Positions 16,090 through 23,522 of a DNA stretch of 48,623 nt are shown here, piece after piece (the stretch's first letter is position 1; each line of letters begins with the position of its first letter). Origin of the DNA: Clostridia bacterium. Its GTDB lineage: Bacteria > Bacillota > Clostridia > Oscillospirales > Acutalibacteraceae. The stretch spans positions 1-48,623 of the forward strand of contig JAFURT010000024.1 of the NCBI GenBank assembly GCA_017471765.1, written 5' to 3'. The notes beneath the pieces are model-generated. The model worked only from the letters and a program-made list of their open reading frames with translations, was not told where the DNA came from and did not search any database. The position numbers were made by a program, and so were the translations under genes.

Positions 16090-16431
16090 ATGAAAAAACG
16101 GTTGTCGGTGTGGCTGGCCGGTGTGGCTGTGCCGGTCCTGCTTGCGGTGTGGGTTATGTCCGGCAAGGCGGTGTCTGTCGGCCGATTTATCTCCGGGGAT
16201 AACGGCACCTGCTTTGTGGTGCTGGACAACCGGCCGGTGCAGGTGCACCACATCGGTGCGGCCGGCTGTACCGTAGGGGATAAAGTGCTGGTCATGCATC
16301 AAAATGTGTTTGCTGAAAGCTGGCCGGAGCAGACTAAAGGGTATTGTATTCTAAGGCTCTCCGAAGGGACTCAGGCGGATATTCCCGAGGACGTATGGAC
16401 GGTGCTTCGGGCGGCCGGGTATACAGAATGA
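16090..16431 (+). CDS. Small exported or membrane-anchored protein, last gene of the ECF sigma operon
   Basis: The 113 residues begin with MKKRLSVWLAGVAVPVLLAVWVM, a signal peptide or single anchor. About 90 residues of beta-rich sequence follow (VLDNRPVQVHHIGAAGCTVGDKVLVM), which looks like a small OB- or SH3-like barrel. No catalytic motif is visible. It begins 15 bp after the previous gene and ends at a strong terminator, closing the operon. Confidence 0.55.
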   Translation: MKKRLSVWLAGVAVPVLLAVWVMSGKAVSVGRFISGDNGTCFVVLDNRPVQVHHIGAAGCTVGDKVLVMHQNVFAESWPEQTKGYCILRLSEGTQADIPEDVWTVLRAAGYTE

Positions 16432-16434
16432 GGA

Positions 16435-16470
16435 AAGGGCGTCTGTTCATATGAACGGACGTCCTTTTTT
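16435..16470 (+). terminator. Rho-independent terminator of the ECF sigma operon
   Basis: A nearly continuous palindrome (AAGGGCGTCTGTTCAT and its complement with two G-T pairs) is followed by TTTTTT. Confidence 0.85.
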
Positions 16471-16583
16471 GCACCCTCTTGTCCCACCGTCATAAGATGG
16501 AATGAGTGCTGTATAAAACCCAGTGGTTTGTGCCATACTCATACCGTCCGGAAACATACAAGACCAAAAGGAGCGTGAGTGCC

Positions 16584-16955
16584 ATGACGGTACATCGAGG
16601 GGACATATATTACGCCGATTTAAGTCCGGTGGTGGGCTCGGAGCAGGGGGGCATCCGTCCGGTGCTCATCGTGCAGAATGATGTGGGCAACCGGTTCAGT
16701 CCCACCGTGATCGCCGCCGCCATCACCAGCCAAAAGGATAAGACCCGTCTGCCCACCCATATTCAGTTGCAGGCGGTAGGCAGTGGGCTGGCCAAGGATT
16801 CCATTGTCCTGCTGGAGCAGATTCGCACCTTGGACAAGCGTCGACTGAAGGAGCGGATGGGAAGATTGGATGAGGTATCTATGAATCGGGTGGATCAGGC
16901 ATTGCAGGTCAGTTTTGGCCTGGGGAATGTGCCACCCCGGGATACGCCGCTGTAA
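16584..16955 (+). CDS. mazF: MazF/EndoA-type mRNA interferase, no visible antitoxin
   Basis: The 123-residue protein matches the Firmicutes MazF/NdoA subfamily. It has RGDIYYADLSPVVGSEQGGIRPVLIVQND at the N-terminus, IAAAITSQKDKTRLPTHI in the middle and LLEQIRTLDKRRL near the C-terminus. The family cleaves single-stranded mRNA at short motifs. The ATG at 16584 has AAAGGAG 10 nt upstream; an earlier start would add a non-homologous tail. The upstream 150 bp hold a terminator and no MazE-like gene, and the neighbours are unrelated. Unpaired mazF copies are known in Clostridia, so the antitoxin may be encoded elsewhere or be unnecessary. Confidence 0.9.
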   Translation: MTVHRGDIYYADLSPVVGSEQGGIRPVLIVQNDVGNRFSPTVIAAAITSQKDKTRLPTHIQLQAVGSGLAKDSIVLLEQIRTLDKRRLKERMGRLDEVSMNRVDQALQVSFGLGNVPPRDTPL

Positions 16956-17010
16956 TATCAGCCAAGCCCGATGGCATACACTAGAAGCAAAACGGTAGGG
17001 AGTGAGGTAT

Positions 17011-17481
17011 ATGTCTTTTTGGAAAAAATATAAGCCCATCATCATCCAGCTGGCCTTGACACTGGCGCTGGCCGGATTAGGAGTACTGCTGAGTGGGGAT
17101 TACAGCACCCTGTACACCCGGCTGGAAAAGCCGCCTCTGGCGCCACCCGGCTGGCTTTTCCCGGTGGCCTGGTCTATTTTGTATGTGCTGATGGGCGTTG
17201 CGGCCGGCCTGGTGGCCCGGTCAAATGACCCCCGTCGCCAGACGGCTCTGCGGTATTATTATATCCAGCTGATCATCAACATCCTGTGGCCGGTGATCTT
17301 TTTCCGCTTTGAGCTGCTCAGCGTGGCACTGGTATGGCTGGCGGTGCTGATCGTGGCAGTACTACTGACCTGGCGGCGATTCCGGGAGATCTCTGTTCCG
17401 GCAGGCTGGCTGTTGGTGCCCTATCTGGCCTGGTGCCTGTTTGCTTTTTATTTAAATGCCGGCATTGTTGTGTTGAATTAA
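17011..17481 (+). CDS. tspO: TspO/MBR family membrane protein (tryptophan-rich sensory protein)
   Basis: The 156-residue protein has five membrane helices and the TspO hallmarks: LEKPPLAPPGWLFPVAWSILYVLMG near the first loop and PYLAWCLFAFYLNAGIVVLN at the end. The family binds tetrapyrroles such as protoporphyrin IX and takes part in redox or stress signalling; its role in anaerobes is unclear. The ATG at 17011 is preceded by TAGGGAG. The next gene, a tiny zinc-ribbon protein, begins 13 bp later and probably shares the transcript. Confidence 0.93.
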   Translation: MSFWKKYKPIIIQLALTLALAGLGVLLSGDYSTLYTRLEKPPLAPPGWLFPVAWSILYVLMGVAAGLVARSNDPRRQTALRYYYIQLIINILWPVIFFRFELLSVALVWLAVLIVAVLLTWRRFREISVPAGWLLVPYLAWCLFAFYLNAGIVVLN

Positions 17482-17494
17482 CAGGAGAGAGCCG

Positions 17495-17626
17495 ATGGTT
17501 TTTCAGTGTGATGCATGTAAACGTGTGTATGAATTGGACCGTAACGATATACGGTGTGTGTACTGCGGCGAGTGCCGCTGTCATCCCGTGGAGCCGCCCC
17601 GGGAAGACAAGGGAAAAGAGAACTGA
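17495..17626 (+). CDS. 43-residue zinc-ribbon protein
   Basis: A short frame from ATG at 17495 (ribosome site AGGAGAG) to TGA at 17626 encodes MVFQCDACKRVYELDRNDIR, then CVYCGECRCHPVEPPRED and a charged tail. The two Cys-x2-Cys pairs (C5/C8 and C21/C24), plus C27/C29, can bind one zinc ion in a rubredoxin-like knuckle. Codon use, ribosome site and terminator placement support a real gene. It lies between tspO and a strong terminator. Function is unknown; such mini-ribbons often act as adaptor or metal-buffer proteins. Confidence 0.7.
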   Translation: MVFQCDACKRVYELDRNDIRCVYCGECRCHPVEPPREDKGKEN

Positions 17627-17628
17627 GA

Positions 17629-17669
17629 AACAGCCCGACAGGCCGCCAAGCGGCCTGTCGGGCTGTTTT
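17629..17669 (+). terminator. Rho-independent terminator of tspO and the zinc-ribbon gene
   Basis: An 18-bp perfect stem (AACAGCCCGACAGGCCGC and complement) with a CAA loop is followed by TTTT. Confidence 0.95.
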
Positions 17670-17690
17670 GTATGGTAGTGGCTGTTTTTA

Positions 17691-17720
17691 GTTCTATTCC
17701 GCCGGACAAGGCCATATATA
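17691..17720 (+). promoter_or_regulatory. Possible sigma-E promoter of the spoIIIA operon
   Basis: GTTCTATT (17691-17698) and CATATATA (17713-17720) are 14 bp apart, the spacing of sigma-E promoters, and the -10 resembles CATACANT. In known spore-formers spoIIIA is transcribed by sigma-E in the mother cell. The match is partial. Confidence 0.45.
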
Positions 17721-17743
17721 TGGGACAAGAGGTGAGGACAGGC

Positions 17744-18865
17744 ATGACGATATGGGAACGGCTAACGGCCTATTTGCCGGAAAATTGGGTGAAACTGCTG
17801 GAAGCACTATCGCCTTCGCAACAGCAAGCGATCCAGGAGATTCGGGTGCGTGCCGGGGAGCCGGTGGCGTTATCCACGGCGGCGGGCATACAGTATCTTT
17901 GCGTCGGTGGGCTGACTTCTCTGCGGCAACCGGGTCTGGTGGTATGCAGTCGCGCCCAACTGGCCCGGTGTGTGTCGCTGTTGTGTGATGAGTCGGTGTA
18001 TGCGCATCAGGAGGAGCTGCGGCAGGGGTATATCGCTCTGCCCGGCGGTATTCGTGTGGGTGTGGCCGGCCGGGCGGTGGCCCAGGGAGGACAGATCCGT
18101 AGCGTGCAGGATATTACGGCACTGTGCATCCGTCTGCCCCGGCGCCACCGGGGATGTTCTGCCGGTGTGTTGCCCTTTGTAGAGCAATATGGGCGGTTAC
18201 ATAGCAGTGTGCTGGTGGGGGAGCCGGCCAGCGGCAAAACCAGCCTTTTGCGGGATATTGCCGCCTCGCTGGCGGTGCATCACTACCGTGTGGCGGTGGT
18301 GGATGAACGCGGTGAGCTGGCTGGGGTGGATGGTCTGCCCGGCTGTGAGGTGTTACAGGGCTATCCGAAGGCATTGGGCATTCGGCAGGCGGTGCGTTGT
18401 CTGGCTCCGCAGGTGGTGGTGTTTGATGAACTGGGGGAGGACGAGGAGGTAGCGGCGGTGGCCGCCTGTGCCCATGCCGGGGTAGCGGTGCTGACCTCCC
18501 TCCATGGGGACAGCATGGCTCGTTTGGCCTGCCGTCCGGCTACCCGGCTACTGCTGGAACGGCAGATATTTGACCGGTGGCTGTTTCTTGCCGGGCGGGA
18601 GACCCCGGGAGCGGTAAAGCATTGTCTATGTCCGGAGGTGATGGGGGATGCCATACATTGGGCACCTGTTGATTGTAGCGGCAGGGATAGGCTTGGGTTT
18701 GCACGCTTCCCACGGCCTTTTCCGGCGGGTAACCGTACTGGAACAGGTGGAGCAGGTGCTGGAAACCTTGTTGCGGCAGATGACCTATACGGCTCTCCCT
18801 ATGAGGGAGCTGTGGTTGCAGATGGCCCGGAATGGGAGCCTGTCCGCCTGTTCGCTGGTGGCTGA
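17744..18865 (+). CDS. spoIIIAA: Stage III sporulation protein AA (channel ATPase) with an out-of-frame C-terminal extension
   Basis: SpoIIIAA is the secretion-type ATPase of the SpoIIIA-SpoIIQ channel that feeds the engulfed forespore. The Walker A motif is GEPASGKTS, Walker B is VVVFDELGEDEE, and LTSLHGDS follows. The start at 17744 (GAGGTGAGG upstream) is preferred over an earlier ATG. B. subtilis SpoIIIAA is about 307 residues; here the frame gives 373. Family similarity seems to stop near HCLCPEV (about residue 298). After this the frame runs 218 nt through spoIIIAB in another phase, giving a Gly/Pro/Ala-rich tail that looks non-homologous. A TGA sits in the neighbouring phase at 18639-18641, right where the family normally ends. 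Confidence 0.9.
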   Translation: MTIWERLTAYLPENWVKLLEALSPSQQQAIQEIRVRAGEPVALSTAAGIQYLCVGGLTSLRQPGLVVCSRAQLARCVSLLCDESVYAHQEELRQGYIALPGGIRVGVAGRAVAQGGQIRSVQDITALCIRLPRRHRGCSAGVLPFVEQYGRLHSSVLVGEPASGKTSLLRDIAASLAVHHYRVAVVDERGELAGVDGLPGCEVLQGYPKALGIRQAVRCLAPQVVVFDELGEDEEVAAVAACAHAGVAVLTSLHGDSMARLACRPATRLLLERQIFDRWLFLAGRETPGAVKHCLCPEVMGDAIHWAPVDCSGRDRLGFARFPRPFPAGNRTGTGGAGAGNLVAADDLYGSPYEGAVVADGPEWEPVRLFAGG

Positions 18866-19154
18866 TACTGCGATGGGGCTGAAGGACGCCCCCTTTTCAG
18901 TGGCGTTTTCGGCGGCTGTGGAAAAGGCCGCCCGAAGCGGTACGCTCCGGCAAGCGGAGGCGGCGGTGCTGTTGGCCTTTGGCCGGGAGTGCGGTCAGTA
19001 CGACCTGACTCGGCAGACGGCTCTGATAAAGGGGTGTCTGGCGCAACTGGAACGGTTGCGGGAGGAGGCTCGAGGACAGGCCGTAGCCCGGGGGCAGATC
19101 TACCGGGTGATGGGGGTTGCCGGTGGGGCGGCGCTGGCGCTGCTGCTTTTATAG
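18648..19154 (+). CDS. spoIIIAB: Stage III sporulation protein AB
   Basis: The 168-residue protein starts with a membrane anchor (MPYIGHLLIVAAGIGLGLHA), then a helical GspF-like cytoplasmic domain (LEQVEQVLETLLRQMTYTALPM, LRQAEAAVLLAFGRECGQYDL), and ends in a second hydrophobic helix. SpoIIIAB is thought to be the platform protein that couples the ATPase SpoIIIAA to the channel. The ATG lies 7 nt after GGAGGTGAT and deep inside the extended spoIIIAA frame. Confidence 0.93.
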   Translation: MPYIGHLLIVAAGIGLGLHASHGLFRRVTVLEQVEQVLETLLRQMTYTALPMRELWLQMARNGSLSACSLVADTAMGLKDAPFSVAFSAAVEKAARSGTLRQAEAAVLLAFGRECGQYDLTRQTALIKGCLAQLERLREEARGQAVARGQIYRVMGVAGGAALALLLL

Positions 19155-19175
19155 GATGGTGGAAAGGAAGGATGA

Positions 19176-19373
19176 ATGGTGGATATCGACCTGATATTTA
19201 AAATAGCCGCCATCGGCATCATCGTGTCGGTGCTTAATCAATTGCTGATTCGTTCCGGACGGGAGGAACAGGGGATGCTATTAACTCTGGCGGGGCTGGT
19301 GGTGGTGCTGTCCATGATTGTGGTGCAGATCAGTGACTTGTTTGCCACCGTTAAGTCGGTGTTTGGCCTATGA
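19176..19373 (+). CDS. spoIIIAC: Stage III sporulation protein AC
   Basis: A 65-residue protein with two membrane helices (IFKIAAIGIIVSVLNQLLIRSGREEQG, then LTLAGLVVVLSMIVVQISDLF), the typical size and pattern of SpoIIIAC. It belongs to the membrane part of the SpoIIIA complex. Its stop overlaps the start of spoIIIAD (ATGA). Confidence 0.95.
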   Translation: MVDIDLIFKIAAIGIIVSVLNQLLIRSGREEQGMLLTLAGLVVVLSMIVVQISDLFATVKSVFGL

Positions 19374-19786
19374 GTGAGGATAAACTGCTGGTGGCGGCGG
19401 TGGGCATCCTGCTGTGTGGTGCGCTGTTGGCACTGATGTTGCGCACCCGCCGTCCGGACCTGGCTATGTGCCTGAGCCTGGCCGCCGGAGGGGTGGTGCT
19501 GATTCTGCTGTTGGGACAATTAGCCCCCTTGCTGGTCGCCTTGCGGCGGATGGGGCAGACCGGCGGGCTGGAGGATAGCCACCTGGCGGTGGTGCTGAAA
19601 GGGGCGGGGGTCTGCCTGCTCACCCAGCTGACAGCGGACACTTGCCGGGATGCAGGAGAGGCGGCTTTGGCCGGGAAGGCAGAGCTGACCGGCCGGATAT
19701 TGCTGTTACTGCTGGCAGTGCCTTTGTTCGAGGAGCTGCTGACCCTGGTGCTGACGCTGATCAACAGACAGGCGGTGGGGGGATGA
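19370..19786 (+). CDS. spoIIIAD: Stage III sporulation protein AD
   Basis: A 138-residue membrane protein with four hydrophobic segments; the central ELTGRILLLLLAVPLFEELL stretch is characteristic. SpoIIIAD is related to SpoIIIAC and is a membrane subunit of the forespore channel. It is coupled to both neighbours by ATGA overlaps. Confidence 0.93.
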   Translation: MSEDKLLVAAVGILLCGALLALMLRTRRPDLAMCLSLAAGGVVLILLLGQLAPLLVALRRMGQTGGLEDSHLAVVLKGAGVCLLTQLTADTCRDAGEAALAGKAELTGRILLLLLAVPLFEELLTLVLTLINRQAVGG

Positions 19787-20916
19787 GATGGGGGTGTATG
19801 TGCCTGCTGTTCTTGTGGCTGTTGGCGTTGCCGGTAGTTGCCGGCAGTGATACGGAGCAGCTGTATCAGGAACAGCTGTTGGCCAGTGGGGCATCCTCTT
19901 TGCCGGCCAAGCTGCCGGAGAATGTACAGGCACTGCTGGAGGAGATGGGGGTAGACGGTCTGAACCCGGCCACTTATACCGGGATGAGCTTTGCGCAGGT
20001 GACCGAACTGCTGATCGAGTTGCTGGAGCAGGAAACTACCGGTACCGCCGCTCCCTTTGCCACTCTGCTTTCGGTGGTGGTGGTCAGCGCTCTGTTCAGC
20101 TCGTTGGAAGGCTCTGCCCAAAGCTTGTCTTTACGGCAGACCTACCATACGGTAGCTGTGCTGGCGGCAGGCAGTGCCTTGCTGGTGCCGCTGTTTGCCC
20201 TGGTGGAGCGTGTGGCGGAAACCATCGACCGGGTGACAGTATTGCTCACCGGGTTTATCCCGGTGTATGCTGGTATTTTGGTGACCTCTGGGTCGGCCAT
20301 GGGAGCGCTTTCGTATCAGACCACGTTGCTCACGGCGGCCGAATTACTTACCTGGCTGGTGCGAGGTGTGGTGTTCCCGGCGCTGACGGTATCGCTGGCT
20401 ATAGGGTGTACCGGCTCGGTGACGGAGGGGTTCTGCCTGGATAGCTTTAGCCAGACCATACATAAGGCCATCCTGTGGATGTTGGGGCTGTTTTCCACCT
20501 TGTTTTCCGGTGTGCTGTCCCTCCAGCAGATGGTGGCGGCGGCCGGAGATAGTCTGAGTGGGCGAGTGATGCGGTTTTCTCTGGCCAGTTTCGTGCCGGT
20601 GGTAGGCGGCTTGCTCAGCGAGGCGTATTCTACCGTGGTGGGGTGCTCCGGTCTGCTCCGGTCCACCGTAGGGTGCTTCGGCCTGCTGGCGGTGGTGCTG
20701 ATTGTAGCTGCCCCCTTGGTCAGCTGTATCTGCTGGAGCATTAGTTTGGGGCTGGCGGGCAGTGCGGCGGCCTTGTTCGGGCTGACTGCCCTGGAAAAGC
20801 TGTGCCGTACCGCCGCCGGTGCGGTGAGGGTTATGATTGCCGTGCTGGCGGTGTTCGCTTTGCTGATGGTGGTATCTACAACGGTGCTGGTGTTTGTGGG
20901 AAGGGGTGGCGCATAG
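19783..20916 (+). CDS. spoIIIAE: Stage III sporulation protein AE
   Basis: The ATG at 19783 overlaps the spoIIIAD stop (ATGA) and gives 377 residues, close to the 399 of B. subtilis. A signal peptide (MRWGCMCLLFLWLLALPVVAG) leads an external N-terminal region (LPENVQALLEEMGVDGLNP). Seven or so membrane helices follow, with the conserved GFIPVYAGILVTSG and SFVPVVGGLLSEAYSTV segments. SpoIIIAE is the large polytopic subunit of the SpoIIIA channel. In-frame starts upstream lie inside spoIIIAD and are not credible. Confidence 0.95.
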   Translation: MRWGCMCLLFLWLLALPVVAGSDTEQLYQEQLLASGASSLPAKLPENVQALLEEMGVDGLNPATYTGMSFAQVTELLIELLEQETTGTAAPFATLLSVVVVSALFSSLEGSAQSLSLRQTYHTVAVLAAGSALLVPLFALVERVAETIDRVTVLLTGFIPVYAGILVTSGSAMGALSYQTTLLTAAELLTWLVRGVVFPALTVSLAIGCTGSVTEGFCLDSFSQTIHKAILWMLGLFSTLFSGVLSLQQMVAAAGDSLSGRVMRFSLASFVPVVGGLLSEAYSTVVGCSGLLRSTVGCFGLLAVVLIVAAPLVSCICWSISLGLAGSAAALFGLTALEKLCRTAAGAVRVMIAVLAVFALLMVVSTTVLVFVGRGGA

Positions 20917-20917
20917 G

Positions 20918-21400
20918 ATGGACGGCTTTCGTGGGTGGGCGGTGGTGGTGTGCACCGCCGCTGTGGTGTGTACGCTTTTGCGGCGGCTGTTTCCGGATAC
21001 CCTGCTGGGTCAGCAAGGCAGAATGTTGTTGCCTTGTGTGTTTATGTGCGCTCTGCTCACACCACTGCCAACGTTGCTGGCAGGCATCCGTCTGCCTACC
21101 TTACCCACAGCCGGGGTGACGGATACCGCTGTACTGGAGGCGCGTATGCAACAACAGCTTACCGCCCGGGTAAATGCGTCTCTGCTGGCGATGGCCAACC
21201 AGGCGCTGGAGGGGTATGGCTGGCAGGCGAAAAAAGTAGTGACAGATATGGATATTGGAGAGGATGGCAGCATAAGTATGGGACAGATTACTCTGTATGT
21301 GGACGAGAGGACGGCACGCTCCTCTGCCGCTGTGCGGCAGGTGGTTGAGAAACGGCTGGGGACGGAGGTGGTGCTGGCTCTATGGGAGGAAACACCGTGA
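20918..21400 (+). CDS. spoIIIAF: Stage III sporulation protein AF
   Basis: A 160-residue protein with two N-terminal membrane helices (WAVVVCTAAVVCTLLRRLFP, LLPCVFMCALLTPLPTLL) and a C-terminal ring-building-motif-like domain (QALEGYGWQAKKVVTDMDIGEDG, ITLYVDERT). SpoIIIAF is thought to form or support one ring of the intermembrane channel. It starts one base after the spoIIIAE stop; starts farther upstream lack support. Confidence 0.9.
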   Translation: MDGFRGWAVVVCTAAVVCTLLRRLFPDTLLGQQGRMLLPCVFMCALLTPLPTLLAGIRLPTLPTAGVTDTAVLEARMQQQLTARVNASLLAMANQALEGYGWQAKKVVTDMDIGEDGSISMGQITLYVDERTARSSAAVRQVVEKRLGTEVVLALWEETP

Positions 21401-21915
21401 CAGGCCGGCTGGGGACGTGGTGGAAGAACCTGACCGGTAAAGACGGCAAGGGGCGGGTACGTGTTCTGGTGGCGGTAGGGCTTGTGGGCATGGGACTGAT
21501 TGCTCTGTCGGAGCTATGGCCGACCGACGGCGGCAAGGAAAGCCGGGAGCCCTCCATCACCGTGACGGCAACCGAGGCCGAGCTGGCGCTGGAAGAACGC
21601 ATTGCCGCCTTGCTGGGCCAGGTGGCCGGGGTAGGGAAGTGCCGGGTACTGGTGACCCTGGAACGGGACACCCAAAAGGTATATGCCGCCAACACCGCCA
21701 CATCGGCTAACGGTAGCAGTGAGCAGGTGTTGGTGGTGGATACAGATACCGGCCCGGTAGGGTTACCGCTGACCACCTTGTTACCTACGGTAAAAGGGGT
21801 GGCGGTGGTATGCGCCGGGGGAGATGACCCGGCCGTGTGCCAGCGGGTGGTGGAGGTGGTGGCCACCGCCTTTCATATCTCGGATAGGCGGGTTTGCGTG
21901 GCTCCGCTACAATAA
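21397..21915 (+). CDS. spoIIIAG: Stage III sporulation protein AG
   Basis: The GTG at 21397 overlaps the spoIIIAF stop (GTGA) and has GGAGG 7 nt upstream; this gives 172 residues. A membrane helix (about 25-42) is followed by a ring-building domain (EERIAALLGQVAGVGKCRVLVTLERDTQKVYA, then VKGVAVVCAGGDDPAVCQRVVEVVATAF). SpoIIIAG makes the large ring around the forespore in B. subtilis. The linker VYAANTATSANGSSEQ separates the two halves of the domain, as in homologues. Confidence 0.93.
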   Translation: MTGRLGTWWKNLTGKDGKGRVRVLVAVGLVGMGLIALSELWPTDGGKESREPSITVTATEAELALEERIAALLGQVAGVGKCRVLVTLERDTQKVYAANTATSANGSSEQVLVVDTDTGPVGLPLTTLLPTVKGVAVVCAGGDDPAVCQRVVEVVATAFHISDRRVCVAPLQ

Positions 21916-21944
21916 ATCAATTCATGAACTGGAGGACTTATGGG

Positions 21945-22532
21945 ATGAAGGCGTTTCTGAAGAAAAAACAACTGATGACGGTGGCCCTGGTGGCCGCCCT
22001 GGGGGTGGCGGTGTATCTGAACTATTATTTGTCCAGCGAGCCGGGATTGTCTGCGGGGACGGATGTATCGGCACCGGAGAATAGCGATACGCTGGGAGAG
22101 GCTACCTTTGTGGGGGCGCCGGTGAGCAAACCGGAGAACAGCGACACCGGTAAGGGGGAGAGCTCTTCGGAGAAAAAAGAGCCTACCTATTTTGATGAGG
22201 CACGAGCCAACCGTACAGCGGCTCGCGAGGAAGCTCTGAGTATTCTCCAAGAGGTGCTGGATAATGCCCAGGCATCCGCCGAGGATAAGGCGGCGGCTAC
22301 AGAAAAGGCCACCGCCATCGCCGAAAATGTACTGCAAGAGAGCAACATCGAGAGCCTGATCACCGCTAAAGGGTTTCCCGACAGCGTAGTGTATATTAGC
22401 GGTGACAGCTGTAGCGTGGTGGTGCAGACAGAGGCGCTCCAACAGCAGGAAAGCCTGCAAATTCTGGAAATCGTGGTCTCTCAGGCAGATGTCAGCGCCG
22501 GCAAGGTGCAGATTGTGGCGGCGAAAGCATAA
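21945..22532 (+). CDS. spoIIIAH: Stage III sporulation protein AH
   Basis: The 195-residue protein has one N-terminal membrane helix (LMTVALVAALGVAVYLNYYLS), an extended acidic linker in which the segment PENSDT occurs twice, and a C-terminal ring-building domain (ANRTAAREEALSILQEVL ... VYISGDSCSVVVQTEAL). SpoIIIAH meets SpoIIQ from the forespore side to complete the channel. The ATG at 21945 has GGAGG 9 nt upstream. It is the last gene of the operon; no strong terminator follows before the next promoter. Confidence 0.93.
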   Translation: MKAFLKKKQLMTVALVAALGVAVYLNYYLSSEPGLSAGTDVSAPENSDTLGEATFVGAPVSKPENSDTGKGESSSEKKEPTYFDEARANRTAAREEALSILQEVLDNAQASAEDKAAATEKATAIAENVLQESNIESLITAKGFPDSVVYISGDSCSVVVQTEALQQQESLQILEIVVSQADVSAGKVQIVAAKA

Positions 22533-22568
22533 AAATCCGTAAAACTTTTATGAATTTATGAAAAAACA

Positions 22569-22596
22569 TTGCTTATTTTCAACTTTGTGGTATAAT
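22569..22596 (+). promoter_or_regulatory. Sigma-A promoter of the Asp23-like gene
   Basis: TTGCTT (22569-22574), a 16-bp spacer and a consensus TATAAT (22591-22596). The leader to the ATG is about 70 nt. Confidence 0.7.
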
Positions 22597-22674
22597 ACAC
22601 TTAATAGTGGGCGCATCCTTTTTATGCCCCCATGGGTGCACGGTATGTGCCATAACACAAAGGAGGATTTAGTC

Positions 22675-23037
22675 ATGGATGCAAATGAATTTAAGACGGC
22701 TGAGGGCAGTTGCATTATTTCGGAGGATGTCATTGCCTCTATCGCCTGCACAGCGGCCCTGGAGACCCCCGGTGTGGCCGCTATGGCCAACCGTCCCGCA
22801 GACATTCGGGGCATCATGTCATCCAATACTGCCTCACGGTCGGTGCGGGTGACGAACACCGAGAACGATACGGTGCTGGATGTGTATGTCACCCTTAAGC
22901 AGGGTGCGAAGATCCAGGAGACCGCCGCCGCCTTGCAGAAGAATGTAAAACTGGCGGTGCAGTCTATGACCGGCAAGCCGGTCACCCGCATCAATGTCCA
23001 TGTTGAGGGCATGGTGCTGGAGGAAAAGGATACTTGA
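22675..23037 (+). CDS. Asp23/Gls24 family envelope-stress protein
   Basis: The ATG at 22675 has AGGAGG upstream and gives 120 residues. The sequence shows the family pattern: ISEDVIASIACTAALETPGVAAM at the start, a variable middle, then VYVTLKQGAKIQETAAALQKNVKLAVQSMTG and VTRINVHVEGMV. Members are small cytoplasmic proteins that associate with the membrane and respond to alkaline or envelope stress. In clostridia a copy just upstream of nusB is common, which fits here. Confidence 0.9.
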   Translation: MDANEFKTAEGSCIISEDVIASIACTAALETPGVAAMANRPADIRGIMSSNTASRSVRVTNTENDTVLDVYVTLKQGAKIQETAAALQKNVKLAVQSMTGKPVTRINVHVEGMVLEEKDT

Positions 23038-23045
23038 TGGCTGAC

Positions 23046-23072
23046 AGGCCCTCTGCGTGGTGGAGGGCCTTC
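23046..23072 (+). terminator. Hairpin between the Asp23-like gene and nusB
   Basis: An 8-bp stem (AGGCCCTC / GAGGGCCT) followed by TTCTT. The T-run is interrupted, so it is probably a partial terminator that lets some transcripts run into nusB. Confidence 0.55.
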
Positions 23073-23126
23073 TTGCTATGCATGATTGTATAAATATACG
23101 AAAGATGAAAACAGGAGTGTTTATCT

Positions 23127-23522
23127 ATGTCCAGACGGAAATCCCGTGAGCAGGCTTTTGCCCTGCTGTTTGAAAAGGCGTTCAATGACCAGCCCATTGA
23201 GGAGCTGGCGCAGGCGGCCACCGAGGCCCGAGACCTGGAAGTGGAGCCTTTTGCCCTATCCCTGGCTGTGGGCACCGAGGCACATATGAGCGACATCGAT
23301 GCCCGTATCGAGGCGAATGCTCACAAGTGGAGCCGTGACCGCATCTCCCGGGTGGCGCTGGCGGTGCTCCGGCTGGCGGTGTACGAGATGCTGTACGAGG
23401 ATGCTACCCCGGTCAGCGTTGCCATCAACGAGGCGGTGGAGTTGGCCAAGCGGTACGGCGGCGAGGAGGATGCCTCCTTTGTCAATGGCGTGCTGGGCGG
23501 CATCGCCCGTGAGCAGGCATGA
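23127..23522 (+). CDS. nusB: Transcription antitermination factor NusB
   Basis: The 131 residues match NusB throughout: RRKSREQAFALLFEKAFN at the N-terminus, WSRDRISRVALAVLRLAVYEMLY in the middle and INEAVELAKRYGGEEDASFVNGVLGGI at the C-terminus. NusB binds boxA RNA with S10 (NusE) and prevents early termination, chiefly in rRNA operons. Its TGA overlaps the next ATG (ATGA). It is the first gene of the operon that runs to recN. Confidence 0.96.
   Translation: MSRRKSREQAFALLFEKAFNDQPIEELAQAATEARDLEVEPFALSLAVGTEAHMSDIDARIEANAHKWSRDRISRVALAVLRLAVYEMLYEDATPVSVAINEAVELAKRYGGEEDASFVNGVLGGIAREQA

Noticed and set aside
16432-16583. A MazE-type antitoxin gene upstream of mazF
   Set aside because: The interval holds a terminator and short leader only, and the preceding 113-residue gene has a membrane segment, unlike MazE.
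18648-18865. A functional extra domain at the SpoIIIAA C-terminus
   Set aside because: The tail is low-complexity and exactly co-extensive with an out-of-phase reading of spoIIIAB; no family shows it.
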